From contig CAAEJV010000017.1 of assembly GCA_900756155.1 (NCBI GenBank), forward strand, positions 310,001 to 374,000: DNA of 64,000 bases, given 5' to 3'. A program made the position numbers and the translations under genes. Each line of letters opens with the position of its first letter. Position 1 is the first letter of the stretch. This document shows positions 31,175-42,612 of the stretch, in pieces. Below the pieces are notes generated by a model that saw only the letters and a list, made by a program, of their open reading frames with translations, did no database searches and was not told the DNA's origin. Source of the stretch: Pasteurellaceae bacterium (GTDB lineage: Bacteria; Pseudomonadota; Gammaproteobacteria; Enterobacterales; Pasteurellaceae).

Positions 31175-31210
31175 GGGCTTAGGTTCATTGAGGAACCTAA
31201 CCCTTTTTTT
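31175..31210 (+). terminator. Second terminator, in the rimP leader
   Basis: GGGCTTAGGTTC and GAACCTAACCC pair (one bulged C) around 6 bases, followed by seven T residues. It lies only 30 bases before rimP. Confidence 0.9.
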
Positions 31211-31240
31211 ATGTCTGAATTTTAAGATTAGGAGCAAAAA

Positions 31241-31696
31241 TTGGCAACATTAGAACAAAGATTGCAAGAGATGCTTCAAGGTGCAGTAGAAGACTTAGGC
31301 TGCGAACTTTGGGGGATTGAATGCCAACGTGCAGGTCGTTTTATGACCGTACGTTTATTCATTGATAAAGACGGTGGCGTAGGCGTTGATGATTGTGCTG
31401 ATGTAAGTCGTCAAGTGAGCGCGATTTTAGACGTGGAAGATCCAATTGCGGATAAATATAACCTCGAAGTGTCATCACCAGGTCTTGATCGTCCACTATT
31501 TACGCTTGAACAATTCCAACGTTATGTGGGCGAGGATATCGCTGTGCATTTACGTATTCCTGTTTTAGATCGTCGTAAATGGCAAGGTAAATTGGAAAAA
31601 ATTGAAAATGACATGTTGACACTTATTGTTGATGGTCAGGAACAAGTTCTTATTTTTGGCAACATTCAAAAAGCCAATGTAATCGCAAAATTTTAA
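31241..31696 (+). CDS. rimP: Ribosome maturation factor RimP
   Basis: 151 residues, two-domain RimP needed for 30S assembly. Family segments: [32 protein letters not shown] start, [19 protein letters not shown], and [15 protein letters not shown]. The start codon is TTG at 31241; AGGAG sits 6 bases ahead and the frame has no better start, so a low-efficiency start is likely real. Leads the rimP-nusA-infB operon. Confidence 0.95.
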   Translation: MATLEQRLQEMLQGAVEDLGCELWGIECQRAGRFMTVRLFIDKDGGVGVDDCADVSRQVSAILDVEDPIADKYNLEVSSPGLDRPLFTLEQFQRYVGEDIAVHLRIPVLDRRKWQGKLEKIENDMLTLIVDGQEQVLIFGNIQKANVIAKF

Positions 31697-31711
31697 AGGA
31701 GAAAAAGGAAA

Positions 31712-33199
31712 ATGAGTAAAGAGATTTTGTTAGCTGCTGAAGCAGTATCTAACGAGAAGTTATTACCACGTGAAAAGATTTTTGAAGCGTTAGAGAGTGC
31801 GATTGCACTTTCAACGAAGAAGAAATATGACTATGAAACCGATATTCGCGTGTCTATCAACCCTAAAACGGGTGAATTTGATACATTCCGTCGTTGGTTG
31901 GTGGTTGATGAAGTTAAAGTGCCAACAAAAGAAATGACATTAGAAGCGGCACAATTTGAAGATCCGAATGTTCAACTTGGTGATTATGTTGAAGACCAAA
32001 TTGAGTCTATCGCATTTGACCGTATTGCAATGCAAACTGCTCGCCAAGTAATCAGCACTAAAATCCGTGAAGCAGAACGTGCAAAAGTAGTTGAGCAATT
32101 CCGTTCTGAAGAAGGTAAGATTGTTACGGGTACAGTGAAAAAAGTAAACCGTGAAAGCATTATTTTAGATTTAGGCAATAAAGCAGAAGCCGTGATTATG
32201 CGTGAAGATATGCTTCCACGTGAAAACTTCCGTCCTGGCGACCGTGTTCGTGGTGTGCTTTATAAAGTAAATCCAGAAAGCAAAACGGCACAACTATTTG
32301 TGACTCGTGCGAAACCTGAAATGCTAATCGAGTTATTCCGTATTGAAGTACCAGAAATCGGCGAAGAAATGCTTGAAATTCGTGGTGCGGCACGTGATCC
32401 AGGTTCTCGTGCGAAAATTGCGGTGAAATCTAATGATAAACGTATCGACCCAGTTGGTGCATGTGTGGGTATGCGTGGTGCACGCGTTCAAGCAATTACC
32501 AATGAGTTAGGTGGAGAACGTGTGGATATCGTACTTTGGGATGATAATCCGGCACAATATGTGATTAATGCAATGGCGCCGGCTGATGTGACTTCAATCA
32601 TTGTGGATGAAGATAATCACTCAATGGATATTGCGGTCAATGCTGACAACTTAGCACAAGCAATTGGTCGTAACGGTCAAAACGTACGTTTAGCGACACA
32701 ATTAACCGGTTGGACATTAAATGTTATGACCACCGAGCAATTAAATGAAAAACATCAAGCAGAAGATACCAAAGTATTAAATTTATTCATGGATAAATTG
32801 GGTCTTGATGAAGAGTTTGCTCAAATCTTAGTGGATGAAGGTTTTACTTCTTTAGAAGAAGTGGCTTATGTTCCAGTAAGCGAGCTAACTGCAATTGATG
32901 GTTTAGAAGATGAAGATCTTATCGAAGAGTTACAAGGTCGTGCAAAAGATGCGATTACTGCAGCTGCTGCAGCTGAAGAAGAAGCCTTGAAAAAAGCGAA
33001 TATTGAAGATCGTTTATTAAATCTTGAAGGGATGAATCGTCACATTGCCTTTAAATTAGCTGAAAAACAAATTACTACGCTTGAAGAACTTGCTGAGCAA
33101 GGTGTAGATGATTTAGCTGATATCGAAGAATTAACCGCAGAGCAAGCCGCTGACTTTATTATGGCTGCGCGTAATATTTGCTGGTTTAGCGAAGAGTAA
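31712..33199 (+). CDS. nusA: Transcription elongation/termination factor NusA
   Basis: 495 residues, the usual length. N-terminal RNA-polymerase-binding domain, S1 domain ([20 protein letters not shown] near 130), two KH domains ([30 protein letters not shown]) and two C-terminal acidic repeats ending NICWFSEE. Controls pausing, hairpin termination and rRNA antitermination. Begins 15 bases after rimP with AAAGGAG ahead. It may control its own operon through the two leader terminators. Confidence 0.98.
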   Translation: MSKEILLAAEAVSNEKLLPREKIFEALESAIALSTKKKYDYETDIRVSINPKTGEFDTFRRWLVVDEVKVPTKEMTLEAAQFEDPNVQLGDYVEDQIESIAFDRIAMQTARQVISTKIREAERAKVVEQFRSEEGKIVTGTVKKVNRESIILDLGNKAEAVIMREDMLPRENFRPGDRVRGVLYKVNPESKTAQLFVTRAKPEMLIELFRIEVPEIGEEMLEIRGAARDPGSRAKIAVKSNDKRIDPVGACVGMRGARVQAITNELGGERVDIVLWDDNPAQYVINAMAPADVTSIIVDEDNHSMDIAVNADNLAQAIGRNGQNVRLATQLTGWTLNVMTTEQLNEKHQAEDTKVLNLFMDKLGLDEEFAQILVDEGFTSLEEVAYVPVSELTAIDGLEDEDLIEELQGRAKDAITAAAAAEEEALKKANIEDRLLNLEGMNRHIAFKLAEKQITTLEELAEQGVDDLADIEELTAEQAADFIMAARNICWFSEE

Positions 33200-33210
33200 G
33201 GAGTTTAATA

Positions 33211-35721
33211 ATGACTGAAGATGTAAAAAATGCGGATGCGAATGCACCGAAAAAACTAAGTATTCAACGCAGAACAAAAACAACCGTAAGCAGTACAACA
33301 GCTGGCGGTAAAGCAAAAGCGGTACAAGTTGAAGTTCGTAAAAAACGCACTGTGCCAACAGATGCTGCCCGAAAAGCTGCTGAGGCAGAAAAATTAAAAG
33401 CACAGCAAGAAGCAGAGAAGAAAGCGGCAGAAGAAAAAGCACGTTTAGCTGCTGAAAAAGCTGCAGCAGAAAAAGCGAAAGCTGAGAAAGCCAAGGTTGA
33501 AGCAGAAAAGGCAGCGAAACCAGCGGTTGAAAATAAACCTAAATCTGTTGATCCAGAAAAAGAAAAACGTAAAGCGGAAGAAGCAGAACTTCGTCGCAAA
33601 GCGGAAGAGCTGGCTCGCAAAAAGGCAGAAGAGCAAGCGCGTAAAGCTGCTGAAGATGCTAAACGTTATGCTGAAGCGGATACGTCAAGCAATGAAAGCG
33701 CATCAGAAGATTATACTGATTACAATTTAAGCTCTCGTTATGCTTTAGAAGCGGAGGACGAAGAAGAACGCCGTAATGAAAATCGCGGTCGCGGCAAAAA
33801 TAAAGTCGCTAAAGCGAAAAAAGAACGCGATGACGTGAAAGGCGGCAATAAAAATGAGCGCGAATCTAACCGTAAAAATCAAAAAGACGGTAAATTCGGT
33901 AAAGGTAAAAATGGTAAGAAAGGCGCAGCATTACAACAAGCCTTCACAAAACCTGTTCAGGTTGTGAAACAAGATGTTGTTATTGGTGAAACCATTACCG
34001 TTGCGGAATTAGCAAATAAAATGGCAACCAAAGCGACTGAAATCATCAAAGCTATGATGAAGATGGGCGAAATGGTAACCATTAACCAAGTGCTTGATCA
34101 AGAAACAGCGCAATTAGTGGCTGAAGAATTAGGTCACAAAGTGATTCTTCGCAATGAAAATGAACTTGAAGAAGAAGTATTAGGCGATCGTGATGTTAAC
34201 GCAGAAAAAGTAACTCGTGCACCAGTTGTAACGATCATGGGTCACGTTGACCATGGTAAAACCTCATTGCTTGACTATATTCGTAAAGCGAAAGTTGCAG
34301 CAGGTGAGGCGGGTGGTATTACTCAGCACATCGGTGCGTACCACGTAGAAATGGATGACGGCAAAATGATCACCTTCTTAGATACGCCAGGACACGCCGC
34401 ATTTACCTCAATGCGTGCACGTGGTGCGAAAGCAACGGATATCGTTGTTCTTGTTGTTGCGGCAGATGATGGTGTGATGCCTCAAACCATTGAAGCGATT
34501 CAACACGCGAAAGCAGCAGGTGCGCCTTTAGTGGTTGCGGTGAACAAAATTGATAAACCAGAAGCAAATCCAGACCGAGTAGAACAAGAATTACTTCAAC
34601 ACGAAGTGATTTCTGAGAAATTCGGTGGTGATGTGCAATTCGTTCCAGTTTCTGCGAAGAAAGGTACCGGTGTTGATGACTTATTAGATGCCATCTTGCT
34701 TCAGTCAGAAGTACTTGAATTAACGGCTGTAAAAGACGGCATGGCAAGCGGTGTAGTGATTGAATCTTACCTTGATAAAGGTCGTGGTCCGGTTGCGACA
34801 ATTCTTGTTCAATCTGGTACTTTACGTAAAGGTGATATCGTACTTTGCGGTTTTGAATACGGTCGTGTTCGTGCAATGCGCGATGAAAACGGTAAAGAAA
34901 TCGATGAAGCCGGCCCATCTATCCCTGTTGAGGTGTTAGGTCTTTCTGGTGTACCTGCAGCGGGTGATGAAGCAACTGTAGTACGTGATGAGAAAAAAGC
35001 ACGTGAAGTGGCGTTACACCGTCAAGGTAAGTTCCGTGAAGTGAAACTTGCTCGTCAGCAAAAAGCGAAACTTGAAAATATGTTTAGTAATATGGCTGAA
35101 GGTGATGTTGCTGAACTAAATATCATCGTGAAAGCAGACGTACAGGGTTCTGTGGAAGCGATTATTCAATCGTTACAAGATCTTTCTACTGATGAAGTGA
35201 AAGTGAAAGTTGTTGGTTCTGGTGTCGGTGGTATTTCTGAAACTGATGCAACCCTAGCGGCAGCCTCTAATGCGATTATTGTTGGCTTTAACGTACGTGC
35301 GGACGCTTCTGCTCGCCGTATTATCGAAGCAGAAAATATTGACCTTCGTTATTACTCTATCATTTATGAACTATTAAATGATGTGAAAGCAGCGATGAGC
35401 GGTATGTTACAACCTGAATTCAAACAAGAAATCATTGGCTTGGCTGAAGTGCGTGATGTGTTCAAACATCCGAAATTTGGTGCAATCGCAGGTTGTATGG
35501 TGACCGAAGGTGTAGTAAAACGTAACAACCCAATCCGCGTATTACGTGATAACGTGGTAATCTTTGAAGGTGAATTGGAATCTCTCCGTCGCTTTAAAGA
35601 TGATGTCTCTGAAGTCCGTAATGGTATGGAATGTGGTATCGGCGTTAAAAACTACAATGACGTAAAAGTCGGCGACCAAATCGAGGTGTTTGAAGTCGTT
35701 GAAATTAAACGTTCAATCTAA
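33211..35721 (+). CDS. infB: Translation initiation factor IF-2
   Basis: 836 residues. GTPase that brings initiator tRNA to the 30S subunit; the gene lies in the same region as the initiator tRNA. A long Ala/Lys/Glu-rich helical N-terminal region (about 60-160) and a basic linker are followed by the GTPase with G1 GHVDHGKT (near 346), G3 DTPGHAAF, G4 NKID and G5 SAKKG, then domains II-IV. Internal starts giving shorter IF-2 forms are known in E. coli but cannot be shown here. Confidence 0.98.
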   Translation: MTEDVKNADANAPKKLSIQRRTKTTVSSTTAGGKAKAVQVEVRKKRTVPTDAARKAAEAEKLKAQQEAEKKAAEEKARLAAEKAAAEKAKAEKAKVEAEKAAKPAVENKPKSVDPEKEKRKAEEAELRRKAEELARKKAEEQARKAAEDAKRYAEADTSSNESASEDYTDYNLSSRYALEAEDEEERRNENRGRGKNKVAKAKKERDDVKGGNKNERESNRKNQKDGKFGKGKNGKKGAALQQAFTKPVQVVKQDVVIGETITVAELANKMATKATEIIKAMMKMGEMVTINQVLDQETAQLVAEELGHKVILRNENELEEEVLGDRDVNAEKVTRAPVVTIMGHVDHGKTSLLDYIRKAKVAAGEAGGITQHIGAYHVEMDDGKMITFLDTPGHAAFTSMRARGAKATDIVVLVVAADDGVMPQTIEAIQHAKAAGAPLVVAVNKIDKPEANPDRVEQELLQHEVISEKFGGDVQFVPVSAKKGTGVDDLLDAILLQSEVLELTAVKDGMASGVVIESYLDKGRGPVATILVQSGTLRKGDIVLCGFEYGRVRAMRDENGKEIDEAGPSIPVEVLGLSGVPAAGDEATVVRDEKKAREVALHRQGKFREVKLARQQKAKLENMFSNMAEGDVAELNIIVKADVQGSVEAIIQSLQDLSTDEVKVKVVGSGVGGISETDATLAAASNAIIVGFNVRADASARRIIEAENIDLRYYSIIYELLNDVKAAMSGMLQPEFKQEIIGLAEVRDVFKHPKFGAIAGCMVTEGVVKRNNPIRVLRDNVVIFEGELESLRRFKDDVSEVRNGMECGIGVKNYNDVKVGDQIEVFEVVEIKRSI

Positions 35722-35732
35722 TCAATAAAAAG

Positions 35733-35768
35733 AGCGGTCAAAATTCAACGTATTTTTGACCGCTTTTT
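35733..35768 (+). terminator. Terminator between infB and rbfA
   Basis: AGCGGTCAAAA and TTTTGACCGCT form an 11-bp stem followed by a T run. The arms resemble a decayed uptake-signal pair (AGAGCGGTC rather than AAGTGCGGTC). Confidence 0.82.
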
Positions 35769-35783
35769 AATAAGAGAAATATT

Positions 35784-36170
35784 ATGGCAAGAGAATTTAA
35801 ACGCAGCGATCGTGTTGCACAAGAATTACAAAAAGAAATCGCCATCATTTTACAACGGGAAGTAAAAGATCCCCGTATTGGCATGGTAACCGTGTCAGAT
35901 GTGGAAGTTTCAAGCGATTTAGCGTATGCAAAAGTGTTTGTCACATTTTTGTTTGATCATGATGAAGTGGCGATTGCACAAGGCATGAAAGGGTTAGAAA
36001 AAGCAGCACCTTATATTCGTTCATTAGTGGGTAAAGCGATGCGCTTACGCATTGTGCCGGAAATTCGTTTCTTCTACGATCAATCCTTAGTTGAAGGGAT
36101 GCGTATGTCTAATTTGGTGACAAACGTGATTCGTGAAGACGAGAAAAAACACGTTGAGGAAAATGACTAA
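35784..36170 (+). CDS. rbfA: 30S ribosome-binding factor RbfA
   Basis: 128 residues, KH-like fold; needed for 16S 5'-end maturation and cold adaptation. Recognised by [18 protein letters not shown] at the start, [15 protein letters not shown], and [17 protein letters not shown] segment. Shares its last base with the truB start (TAATG). The terminator 15 bases upstream may partly separate it from infB. Confidence 0.96.
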   Translation: MAREFKRSDRVAQELQKEIAIILQREVKDPRIGMVTVSDVEVSSDLAYAKVFVTFLFDHDEVAIAQGMKGLEKAAPYIRSLVGKAMRLRIVPEIRFFYDQSLVEGMRMSNLVTNVIREDEKKHVEEND

Positions 36171-37093
36171 TGTCGAAACCTCGTAAGCGTGGACGTGATA
36201 TTGATGGCGTATTTTTATTAGATAAGCCACAAGGCATGTCATCTAATGATATTATGCAAAAGGTGAAACGCGTATTCCAAGCGAATAAAGCAGGGCATAC
36301 CGGTGCGCTTGATCCATTAGCAACCGGTATGCTGCCTATTTGTTTAGGTGAAGCCACAAAGTTTTCACAGTTTTTGTTAGATGCAGATAAACGTTATGTG
36401 GTTACAGCAAAATTAGGTGAACGTACAGATACCTCTGATGCAGAAGGACAAGTGGTCGAGACGCGACCTATCAATGTAGAAACATCACAAATTTTGACCG
36501 CACTTGAACAATTCCGTGGTGATATTTTGCAAGTGCCAACCATGTTTTCTGCATTAAAGCACAATGGGAAACCGTTGTATGAGTATGCTCGCGCAGGCAT
36601 TACAGTGGAACGTGAAGCACGTCCTATCACGATTTTTGAGCTAAACTTTATTGAGTATCAAACACCTTTTCTAACCTTAGAAGTGCATTGTTCGAAAGGA
36701 ACCTATATCCGAACATTAGTGGATGATTTAGGTGAGGTGTTAGGTTGTGGTGCTCATGTGACTGTATTACGTCGAACTGCGGTTGCGGATTATCCAACAG
36801 AAAAGATGATGACATGGGATGCTTTGCAGGCGCTTGCAGAGCAAGGTGATCTTGCTCAACTTGATCAACATCTTTTACCGACAGATACAGCGGTCAGCAA
36901 ATTACCAGCGTTACAGTTAAATGCTGAACAAAGTAAAGGTATCGGCTTTGGGCAACGTGTCAAATTTGCTAATGAAGCAAAATTATATGGTCAAGTGCGG
37001 TTGTTTTCTGACAAGAATGTCTTTTTAGGCGTGGCACTTATCGATGATAACAATGTAATTCGTCCACAACGTTTGATTACACAATCTCTCTAA
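36170..37093 (+). CDS. truB: tRNA pseudouridine-55 synthase
   Basis: 307 residues. Isomerises U55 in the T loop of tRNAs. The catalytic Asp lies in [16 protein letters not shown] near residue 47; [20 protein letters not shown] and [16 protein letters not shown] follow, then a C-terminal PUA-like domain. Coupled to rbfA by TAATG overlap. It contains one uptake signal (ACCGCACTT at 36496). Confidence 0.97.
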   Translation: MSKPRKRGRDIDGVFLLDKPQGMSSNDIMQKVKRVFQANKAGHTGALDPLATGMLPICLGEATKFSQFLLDADKRYVVTAKLGERTDTSDAEGQVVETRPINVETSQILTALEQFRGDILQVPTMFSALKHNGKPLYEYARAGITVEREARPITIFELNFIEYQTPFLTLEVHCSKGTYIRTLVDDLGEVLGCGAHVTVLRRTAVADYPTEKMMTWDALQALAEQGDLAQLDQHLLPTDTAVSKLPALQLNAEQSKGIGFGQRVKFANEAKLYGQVRLFSDKNVFLGVALIDDNNVIRPQRLITQSL

Positions 37094-37130
37094 TCATTTG
37101 CCTTTCTGTTTTAATTCCAGTAATCTCACC

Positions 37131-37171
37131 TGTAACCTTTTAATTGCAATCTATGTAAATAAGATATTACA
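37131..37171 (+). promoter_or_regulatory. Two TyrR boxes upstream of tyrA
   Basis: A strong box TGTAAA-TAAGAT-ATTACA (37154-37171) matches TGTAAA-N6-TTTACA with one mismatch. A weaker box TGTAAC-CTTTTA-ATTGCA (37131-37148) keeps the essential G and C 14 bases apart. They are 23 bases apart, the usual strong/weak box spacing. Tyrosine-responsive repression is inferred. Confidence 0.65.
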
Positions 37172-37179
37172 GGTGAATT

Positions 37180-38304
37180 ATGGATGTCCTTAATCATTTA
37201 CGTCAGGAAATTGATACACTCGATCGCGAACTGATTCAACTTTTTGCTAAACGCCTCGAATTGGTGACCCAAGTCGGCGAAGTAAAGCACGAAAAAGGTT
37301 TACCAATTTATGCACCTGATCGTGAATTAGCGATGTTACAAGCACGCCGAGAAGAAGCGGCTAAAGCAGGAATCTCTCCACAACTCATTGAAGATGTGCT
37401 CCGTCGTTTCATGCGTGAGTCTTACTTCAATGAAAATCAATTTGGTTTTAAAACGCTGAATCCAGCCATTAACAAAATTGTTATCGTCGGTGGTTACGGA
37501 AAAATGGGGCAATTATTTGCCCGCTATTTACGTGCCTCTGGTTATCCTATTTCTATTTTAGACCGAGATGATTGGGATGTGGCAGAACGCATTTTAACGA
37601 ATGCGGATGTTGTTATTATCTCAGTACCGATTGATCACACGTTAGAAACAATAGAACGTTTAAAACCTTATTTAACGGAAAATATGCTATTGGCGGATCT
37701 CACCTCCGTGAAACGAGCACCATTAGCTAAAATGTTAGAGGTGCATAAAGGGGCAGTAGTTGGGCTGCATCCAATGTTTGGCCCTGATATTGCGAGCATG
37801 GCAAAACAAGTGGTCGTGCGTTGTGATGGGCGCTTTAGTGAACGTTATGAATGGTTGTTAGAGCAAATTCAAATCTGGGGTGCAAAAATTTACCAAATTG
37901 ATGCTGCTGAGCATGATCACAATATGACGTACATTCAAGCATTACGTCACTTTTCCACCTTCGCGAATGGTCTGCATCTTTCTAAACAGCCAGTCAATTT
38001 AAGTAATTTATTGGCATTATCTTCCCCGATTTATCGCTTAGAATTAGCTATGATTGGTCGTCTATTTGCCCAAGATGCGGCACTTTATGCCGATATTATT
38101 ATGGATAAGCCAGAAAATTTAGATGTGATTGAAAGCTTGAAGCAAACGTATGAAGAAGCGTTACAATTTTTTGAAAAAGGCGATCGCCAAGGGTTTATTG
38201 ATGCTTTCCATCAGGTGAGAGAATGGTTTGGGGAGTATTCAGATCAATTCTTGCAAGAGAGCCGTCAGTTATTGCAACAAGCGCATGATTTACGTCACGT
38301 ATAA
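37180..38304 (+). CDS. tyrA: Bifunctional chorismate mutase/prephenate dehydrogenase (T-protein)
   Basis: 374 residues. An AroQ-type chorismate mutase (residues 1-90; [19 protein letters not shown]) is fused to an NAD-dependent prephenate dehydrogenase ([16 protein letters not shown] near 107; [23 protein letters not shown]). It makes 4-hydroxyphenylpyruvate for tyrosine synthesis. AGGTGA sits 3-4 bases before the ATG, and the strong TyrR box ends just there. Separate from truB by 86 bases. Confidence 0.97.
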   Translation: MDVLNHLRQEIDTLDRELIQLFAKRLELVTQVGEVKHEKGLPIYAPDRELAMLQARREEAAKAGISPQLIEDVLRRFMRESYFNENQFGFKTLNPAINKIVIVGGYGKMGQLFARYLRASGYPISILDRDDWDVAERILTNADVVIISVPIDHTLETIERLKPYLTENMLLADLTSVKRAPLAKMLEVHKGAVVGLHPMFGPDIASMAKQVVVRCDGRFSERYEWLLEQIQIWGAKIYQIDAAEHDHNMTYIQALRHFSTFANGLHLSKQPVNLSNLLALSSPIYRLELAMIGRLFAQDAALYADIIMDKPENLDVIESLKQTYEEALQFFEKGDRQGFIDAFHQVREWFGEYSDQFLQESRQLLQQAHDLRHV

Positions 38305-38309
38305 AGCCC

Positions 38310-38337
38310 AAAGTGCGGTTGATTTTCACCTCACTTT
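38310..38337. terminator. Imperfect uptake-signal hairpin between tyrA and queF
   Basis: AAAGTGCGGT and ACCTCACTTT pair with one C-T mismatch. The T run is short. A likely terminator for convergent tyrA and queF in which one arm has decayed. Confidence 0.6.
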
Positions 38338-38348
38338 TGTATTGTGAT

Positions 38349-39188
38349 TTATTGTCTTGCCAAGCGTAAATTCTGCGGAATTTCCTCAAAGTTAGAACGG
38401 AATGGATTAATATCCAATCCACCACGGCGCGTATAACGCGCATAGACGGTGAGTTTTTCTGGTTTGGCGTAATGCATCAAGTCACAGAAAATACGCTCGA
38501 CACATTGCTCGTGAAACTCATTATGTTGACGGAAAGACACAATGTAGCGGAGAAGTTTTTCGCGATCGATTTGTTTGCCCACATAATGAATTTGCACAGT
38601 TCCCCAATCCGGCTGACTGGTGATAAGACAATTGGATTTTAATAAATGGCTTACTAAGGTTTCCTCCACCACGTTATCGGACGTACAATTTTGCAAAATG
38701 TTTGCATTAAATTCGTAGCTGTGGATTTCGATATCCTGATCATCAATGCTATCGCCCGTTAACGTATCAATACATTGTCCTTGATAGTGGGATAATGGAT
38801 GTAAACGTACTTTGACCTCGCCTTGAGCACAAGCACTTAGGTCTTCACGCATCGTGCGTTCTACGCTAGCAAAATCAACAAATTGACTTTGGTTAAAGCT
38901 GTTTAAATAGAGTTTAAAGCTTTTTGATTCAATTAAATTTTCACTACGATAATCAATTTCCACATCAGCAATGGCGACTTGCGGCAAACCTTTTTGATTT
39001 AACCAGGAAATTTCATAGGCTGTCCAAATATCCGCCCCTTGGGTAAATGGCTGTTGTTCGGTTATACCTAAGCCATCACGATTGAGTTTGCGAGGCACGG
39101 GTTGTAATAAGGTGCGGTCATAATTTGCCGCATATTCTGTTGCTTGACCGAGTTTTAAAGATTGAAGGCTTTTATCTTGATAGTTCAT
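38349..39188 (-). CDS. queF: NADPH-dependent preQ0 reductase QueF
   Basis: 279 residues from the ATG at 39188, which has TAGGA 6-7 bases ahead; the frame is open to 39260 inside the neighbour. Reduces 7-cyano-7-deazaguanine to preQ1 for queuosine tRNA modification. Long two-domain (YqfF-type tandem T-fold) form: [15 protein letters not shown] substrate motif and [15 protein letters not shown] with the catalytic cysteine. Last gene of a minus-strand cluster. Confidence 0.95.
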   Translation of the reverse strand: MNYQDKSLQSLKLGQATEYAANYDRTLLQPVPRKLNRDGLGITEQQPFTQGADIWTAYEISWLNQKGLPQVAIADVEIDYRSENLIESKSFKLYLNSFNQSQFVDFASVERTMREDLSACAQGEVKVRLHPLSHYQGQCIDTLTGDSIDDQDIEIHSYEFNANILQNCTSDNVVEETLVSHLLKSNCLITSQPDWGTVQIHYVGKQIDREKLLRYIVSFRQHNEFHEQCVERIFCDLMHYAKPEKLTVYARYTRRGGLDINPFRSNFEEIPQNLRLARQ

Positions 39189-39211
39189 TTGTTTTCCTAA
39201 TGACGAAAGCG

Positions 39212-39997
39212 TTATAAAAAGTTCCACGACATATTCGAGACTAATCGACATTGGTCGCATTTAAAGTAAATCACATCAAATAATGGCGCGTTTAATGCCC
39301 AATCTCCATCACATTGCGGGCAACAGCGTTGCTGTTCCGATTCTAAAGAATGACCACCAACACGATATAAATAATAATAGGTCGGTATGCCGCTTTCTTT
39401 TTCGATTTCAGTAGCAAGGTATCGTCCATGTTTGCTGAGCGTGCTATTAACCTCGGCGATTTCGCTTAACGATTCTTTTTCTAAAGCTGAACCGTTCATT
39501 TGCAGCTGATCGCAAGCCTGCCAATTTTCCTGCCATTTAATCAAATCTTGGCTTAAGTGCGGTTGATTTTTTAATTGTTTATAGAGCGGAATTGGAGAAA
39601 AATCTTCTCCACTATGTAACGGTGAGCAAGATTGCAAATGTGTGGTGTAGAGCATCTGCCATGCAGGTCGGCTACATTCAGCTGTACTGTCAGCATTTAA
39701 ATCATCGGCAATAATTTGAAAACCTTGAAAATTTAGACCGCTCTTTTCAGCATTTTCCATCGCCTGATTCACAGATTGATTATTGTTTTCGGGTAAAAGG
39801 CTATCTTGCTCAGGGCAAATAACGCGCATTGCAAAACCTTGTTCGCTGTCTTCCTCCATCAAATAAAGCGGGATTTCACGGCCGATAATTTGTCCGTTAT
39901 AACGCCATTGGTCGATGACGGCATTGAGCAAACGGCTTTGTTGCCCAATATCATTTTCTAAGGCGGTCAATTTAAAAAAAGGTTCGATCAGATACAT
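39212..39997 (-). CDS. DUF2310-family zinc-ribbon protein
   Basis: 261 residues. The C-terminal 40 residues hold a two-knuckle zinc ribbon (CCPQCDGDW and FKCDQC). The N-terminal part ([34 protein letters not shown]) has the pattern of the Pasteurellaceae family DUF2310, described only as possibly nucleic-acid binding. Function unknown. It starts 2 bases after csdE, within an operon of Fe-S and queuosine genes. Confidence 0.75.
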   Translation of the reverse strand: MYLIEPFFKLTALENDIGQQSRLLNAVIDQWRYNGQIIGREIPLYLMEEDSEQGFAMRVICPEQDSLLPENNNQSVNQAMENAEKSGLNFQGFQIIADDLNADSTAECSRPAWQMLYTTHLQSCSPLHSGEDFSPIPLYKQLKNQPHLSQDLIKWQENWQACDQLQMNGSALEKESLSEIAEVNSTLSKHGRYLATEIEKESGIPTYYYLYRVGGHSLESEQQRCCPQCDGDWALNAPLFDVIYFKCDQCRLVSNMSWNFL

Positions 39998-39999
39998 AA

Positions 40000-40374
40000 T
40001 TACAGATTGTGCAAGATTTCTTCAATTTGTTTTAAACCGTTTAAGCGGGTTTCACTTAAGCGAGAGGCAATACCAAGCTCATCAAAAAATTGACGAATAT
40101 TAAATTGTTGTAATTGGTCTTGGGGTTGGCCGTTGATGTTTTGTAACAACAACCATAACAAACCATTCATAATGCGCGCTTCGCTGTAAGCTTGAAATTG
40201 AAACGTGCCGTCATGTTGTGGAATGGGCATAAACCAAAGTCCCGCTTCACAGCCTTGAATCGATTGCATTTGAGCCAATTCATCAGGATAAGGTTGAGGG
40301 AGATGCTTACCGGCTTGAATAATGAAACGGTAACGATCTTCCCAATTTTTTGCCTGTTTAATGTTTTCTAGCAT
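40000..40374 (-). CDS. csdE: SufE/CsdE-family sulfur acceptor
   Basis: 124 residues. Accepts persulfide sulfur from the cysteine desulfurase encoded upstream. The conserved cysteine is in IQGCEAGLWF (about residue 45-50), in the SufE/CsdE core QPYPDELAQMQSIQGCEA. Overlaps csdA by 7 bases, as expected for an interacting pair. I choose CsdE over SufE because the other suf genes are absent and it pairs with a CsdA-like enzyme. Confidence 0.85.
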   Translation of the reverse strand: MLENIKQAKNWEDRYRFIIQAGKHLPQPYPDELAQMQSIQGCEAGLWFMPIPQHDGTFQFQAYSEARIMNGLLWLLLQNINGQPQDQLQQFNIRQFFDELGIASRLSETRLNGLKQIEEILHNL

Positions 40375-41570
40375 GCTAATAACTCTAAGGATTTATCTAA
40401 TGCCGCAAAAAAAGCATCCACATCTTGCGGGCTATTATAAGGCGCAAAAGAAAGTCTTAATGTAGTACGTTCACCAAGGCGGGCTAAGTAAGGTTGAGCA
40501 CAATGTTCGCCAACACGCAACGCAATTTTTTGTTCACTTAATAGAGTAGCAAGATCCGAAGCCGCAATCCCATCAAAAACAAAACATACTACTGAACTCG
40601 GTTGCGGTGAATTGAATAAACGACAATTCGGATAGTTTTTTAACCGAACTTTACTTTGCTCGGCAAGCTCAGCGGCATGCGCTTCAGCTGCTTGAAAATC
40701 CCATTTTTTGAGCCAATCTAGCACTGCACCAAAGCCAATCACGCCAGCAATATTTGGTGTGCCAGCCTCTAATCGATAAGGCAAATCAGCAAAGGTAATA
40801 CATTCATGGGAGACTCGCTTAATCATTTTTCCACCGTAAAAAAGCGGTTGTAGCAGGGAAAGTGAGCTTAATTTTCCGCTTAGTATGCCAATCCCGTTGG
40901 GGCCATAAATTTTGTGCGCAGAAAAAGCAATAAAATCCGCATCTAATGCCGGTAAATCAATCTGTATATGACTAATAGCCTGAGCAGCATCCACTAAAAC
41001 GAGCGCATTGCTATGTTGACGGATTACTCGAATTAAATGTTGGATATGTTGTTCCGTTCCTGTTACGTTGGAAATAAAATTAAGTGCCACTAATTTGGTT
41101 TTCTCATTTAAGGCTGCAATTAAGGCATTTTCATCAATTAGCCAATTATCCAAAATAGGCAACACTTGAATTTTTGCCCCACATTTTTTCGCTGTCTCAT
41201 GCCACGTAACAAAATTAGCATGATGGTCTGCTTGGCTAATTAGAATCTCGTCATTTGCATGCAAAGAGGGGAGTAAACCGTTGGCAACCAAATTAATGCC
41301 ATGCGTTGTTCCGGAAGTCCAAATTACGGCTTTTTCATCTTCTGCATTAATTAAGGTTTTGACTAAGTGACGGGCATTTTCATATTGTGCTGTTTTTGCG
41401 GCTTCATACTGACTACGATGTACGGAGCCAGCTGATTGATAAAAAGTACTTGTTGCATCAATTAATGCTTGAGGTTTTAGTGCTGTTGCCGCATTATCCA
41501 GATAGACCACAGCATTTGGCGATTTAAAATAAGGGAATTCATTTTTAAATGATTGATAATCAAAAGCCAT
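40368..41570 (-). CDS. csdA: Cysteine desulfurase (CsdA/SufS class II)
   Basis: 400 residues from the ATG at 41570, preceded by GGAGG at 6 bases; the longer frame to 41705 runs through the nuclease gene. PLP enzyme that takes sulfur from cysteine for Fe-S or thio-compounds. PLP lysine in [13 protein letters not shown], active cysteine in [10 protein letters not shown] near the C terminus, [12 protein letters not shown] early. Partner csdE follows directly. Confidence 0.93.
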   Translation of the reverse strand: MAFDYQSFKNEFPYFKSPNAVVYLDNAATALKPQALIDATSTFYQSAGSVHRSQYEAAKTAQYENARHLVKTLINAEDEKAVIWTSGTTHGINLVANGLLPSLHANDEILISQADHHANFVTWHETAKKCGAKIQVLPILDNWLIDENALIAALNEKTKLVALNFISNVTGTEQHIQHLIRVIRQHSNALVLVDAAQAISHIQIDLPALDADFIAFSAHKIYGPNGIGILSGKLSSLSLLQPLFYGGKMIKRVSHECITFADLPYRLEAGTPNIAGVIGFGAVLDWLKKWDFQAAEAHAAELAEQSKVRLKNYPNCRLFNSPQPSSVVCFVFDGIAASDLATLLSEQKIALRVGEHCAQPYLARLGERTTLRLSFAPYNSPQDVDAFFAALDKSLELLAC

Positions 41571-42075
41571 GTTGACCTCCATGTTTACCTGCTTTGTTCT
41601 GTTTGCGCCATTCATAAGGGGCGGTAGGGTTAGGATCACGCCATAAGCCAATTTTTTGTTGTTGGGCAAAATCTTGAGCTTGAAAGTAGAGTGGATTTTT
41701 AGCATATTGCGGATAAACCCACGCCATACCGTTTTTTACCATTTCTAAGTTGATGTTTTGTTCTTGCAGGTAAACTGTTGCCAAAATACGCTGGTAGCGA
41801 TCGTAACCAGAAACCGACAACGTCACATTTTGTTTGAAAACCAGCTGGGAAAGATATTGTTTAGCTTTCTTTCCAAACGGTTGACCTTTTTCCGGAGCAT
41901 CAATTTCTTGTAATCGCACTTTGAGTTGTTTTTTAGTGGGTAAGAGGCAAGTTAAGGTATCGCCATCACTTACACCAACAACCCAACACGCCATTTGGCG
42001 TTCAGCCGCTACTAAAAATTGTGTCCAAAGTGCGGTTAAAATTATGGTTAAAAATAAGAAGAATTTTTTAATCAT
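41560..42075 (-). CDS. Thermonuclease-family (SNase-like) secreted nuclease
   Basis: 171 residues. An N-terminal signal peptide (about 1-23) directs export; the SNase OB fold follows with the metal-binding GDTL, the [11 protein letters not shown] motif with catalytic Arg/Asp, and the [13 protein letters not shown] strand with the second catalytic Arg. Likely a periplasmic or surface Ca-dependent nuclease. Its stop overlaps csdA by 11 bases. A role in DNA breakdown or uptake is possible but only inferred. Confidence 0.88.
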   Translation of the reverse strand: MIKKFFLFLTIILTALWTQFLVAAERQMACWVVGVSDGDTLTCLLPTKKQLKVRLQEIDAPEKGQPFGKKAKQYLSQLVFKQNVTLSVSGYDRYQRILATVYLQEQNINLEMVKNGMAWVYPQYAKNPLYFQAQDFAQQQKIGLWRDPNPTAPYEWRKQNKAGKHGGQHGF

Positions 42076-42186
42076 TTGGAATTTCTTTGATCTATATCGA
42101 AAATTTCACCTAAAAAGAGTGAGTAATTTGAGCAAAAAAAGCGTAAAATTATTTGAATTATTGTCAAAAAAGTTGATTGAGGAAAT

Positions 42187-42603
42187 ATGTTACTCCAAAA
42201 AGGCGTTCAACTTGTTCGCTCGCTCGTGATTTTATACATTATGTTGCTACTCGGCAATTTGATTTCGCAGTATGTGCCTGTCGGAATTCCTGGCAGTATC
42301 TGGGGATTACTATTACTATTTGTCGGTTTAACCACTCATATTATTCGTTTGGAATGGATTTATTTTGGCTCGAGCTTATTGATCCGCTACATGGCGGTGC
42401 TTTTTGTACCGGTGAGCGTGGGCATTATCAAATATTATGATTTACTCGTGGCTCAGTGGAAAGTCTTACTTATTCCCAATATTCTCAGTACCGTTCTGAC
42501 ACTTTTAGTTATTGCATTTATAGGAAACTATTTATTTTATAAACAATCCTTTACTCATAAACGTAAAAAAGTATTGGAAAGACGCAATCTTCAAGCTGAC
42601 TAA
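42187..42603 (+). CDS. lrgA: CidA/LrgA-family holin-like membrane protein
   Basis: 138 residues with four hydrophobic helices and the family opening [37 protein letters not shown] pattern (PGSIWGL). Paired with lrgB 9 bases downstream, as in the CidAB/LrgAB systems that affect murein turnover, lysis and, in some species, pyruvate transport. Ends in a short basic tail. TGAGGAAAT precedes the ATG. Confidence 0.88.
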   Translation: MLLQKGVQLVRSLVILYIMLLLGNLISQYVPVGIPGSIWGLLLLFVGLTTHIIRLEWIYFGSSLLIRYMAVLFVPVSVGIIKYYDLLVAQWKVLLIPNILSTVLTLLVIAFIGNYLFYKQSFTHKRKKVLERRNLQAD

Positions 42604-42612
42604 GGTTTTATT

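Noticed and set aside
33264..33620. 118-codon antisense frame over the infB N terminus
   Set aside because: Low-complexity shadow of the repetitive IF-2 linker.
34403..34918. 171-codon open frame antisense to infB
   Set aside because: Fully inside the conserved GTPase domain of infB; no Shine-Dalgarno, no recognisable family, composition of a shadow frame.
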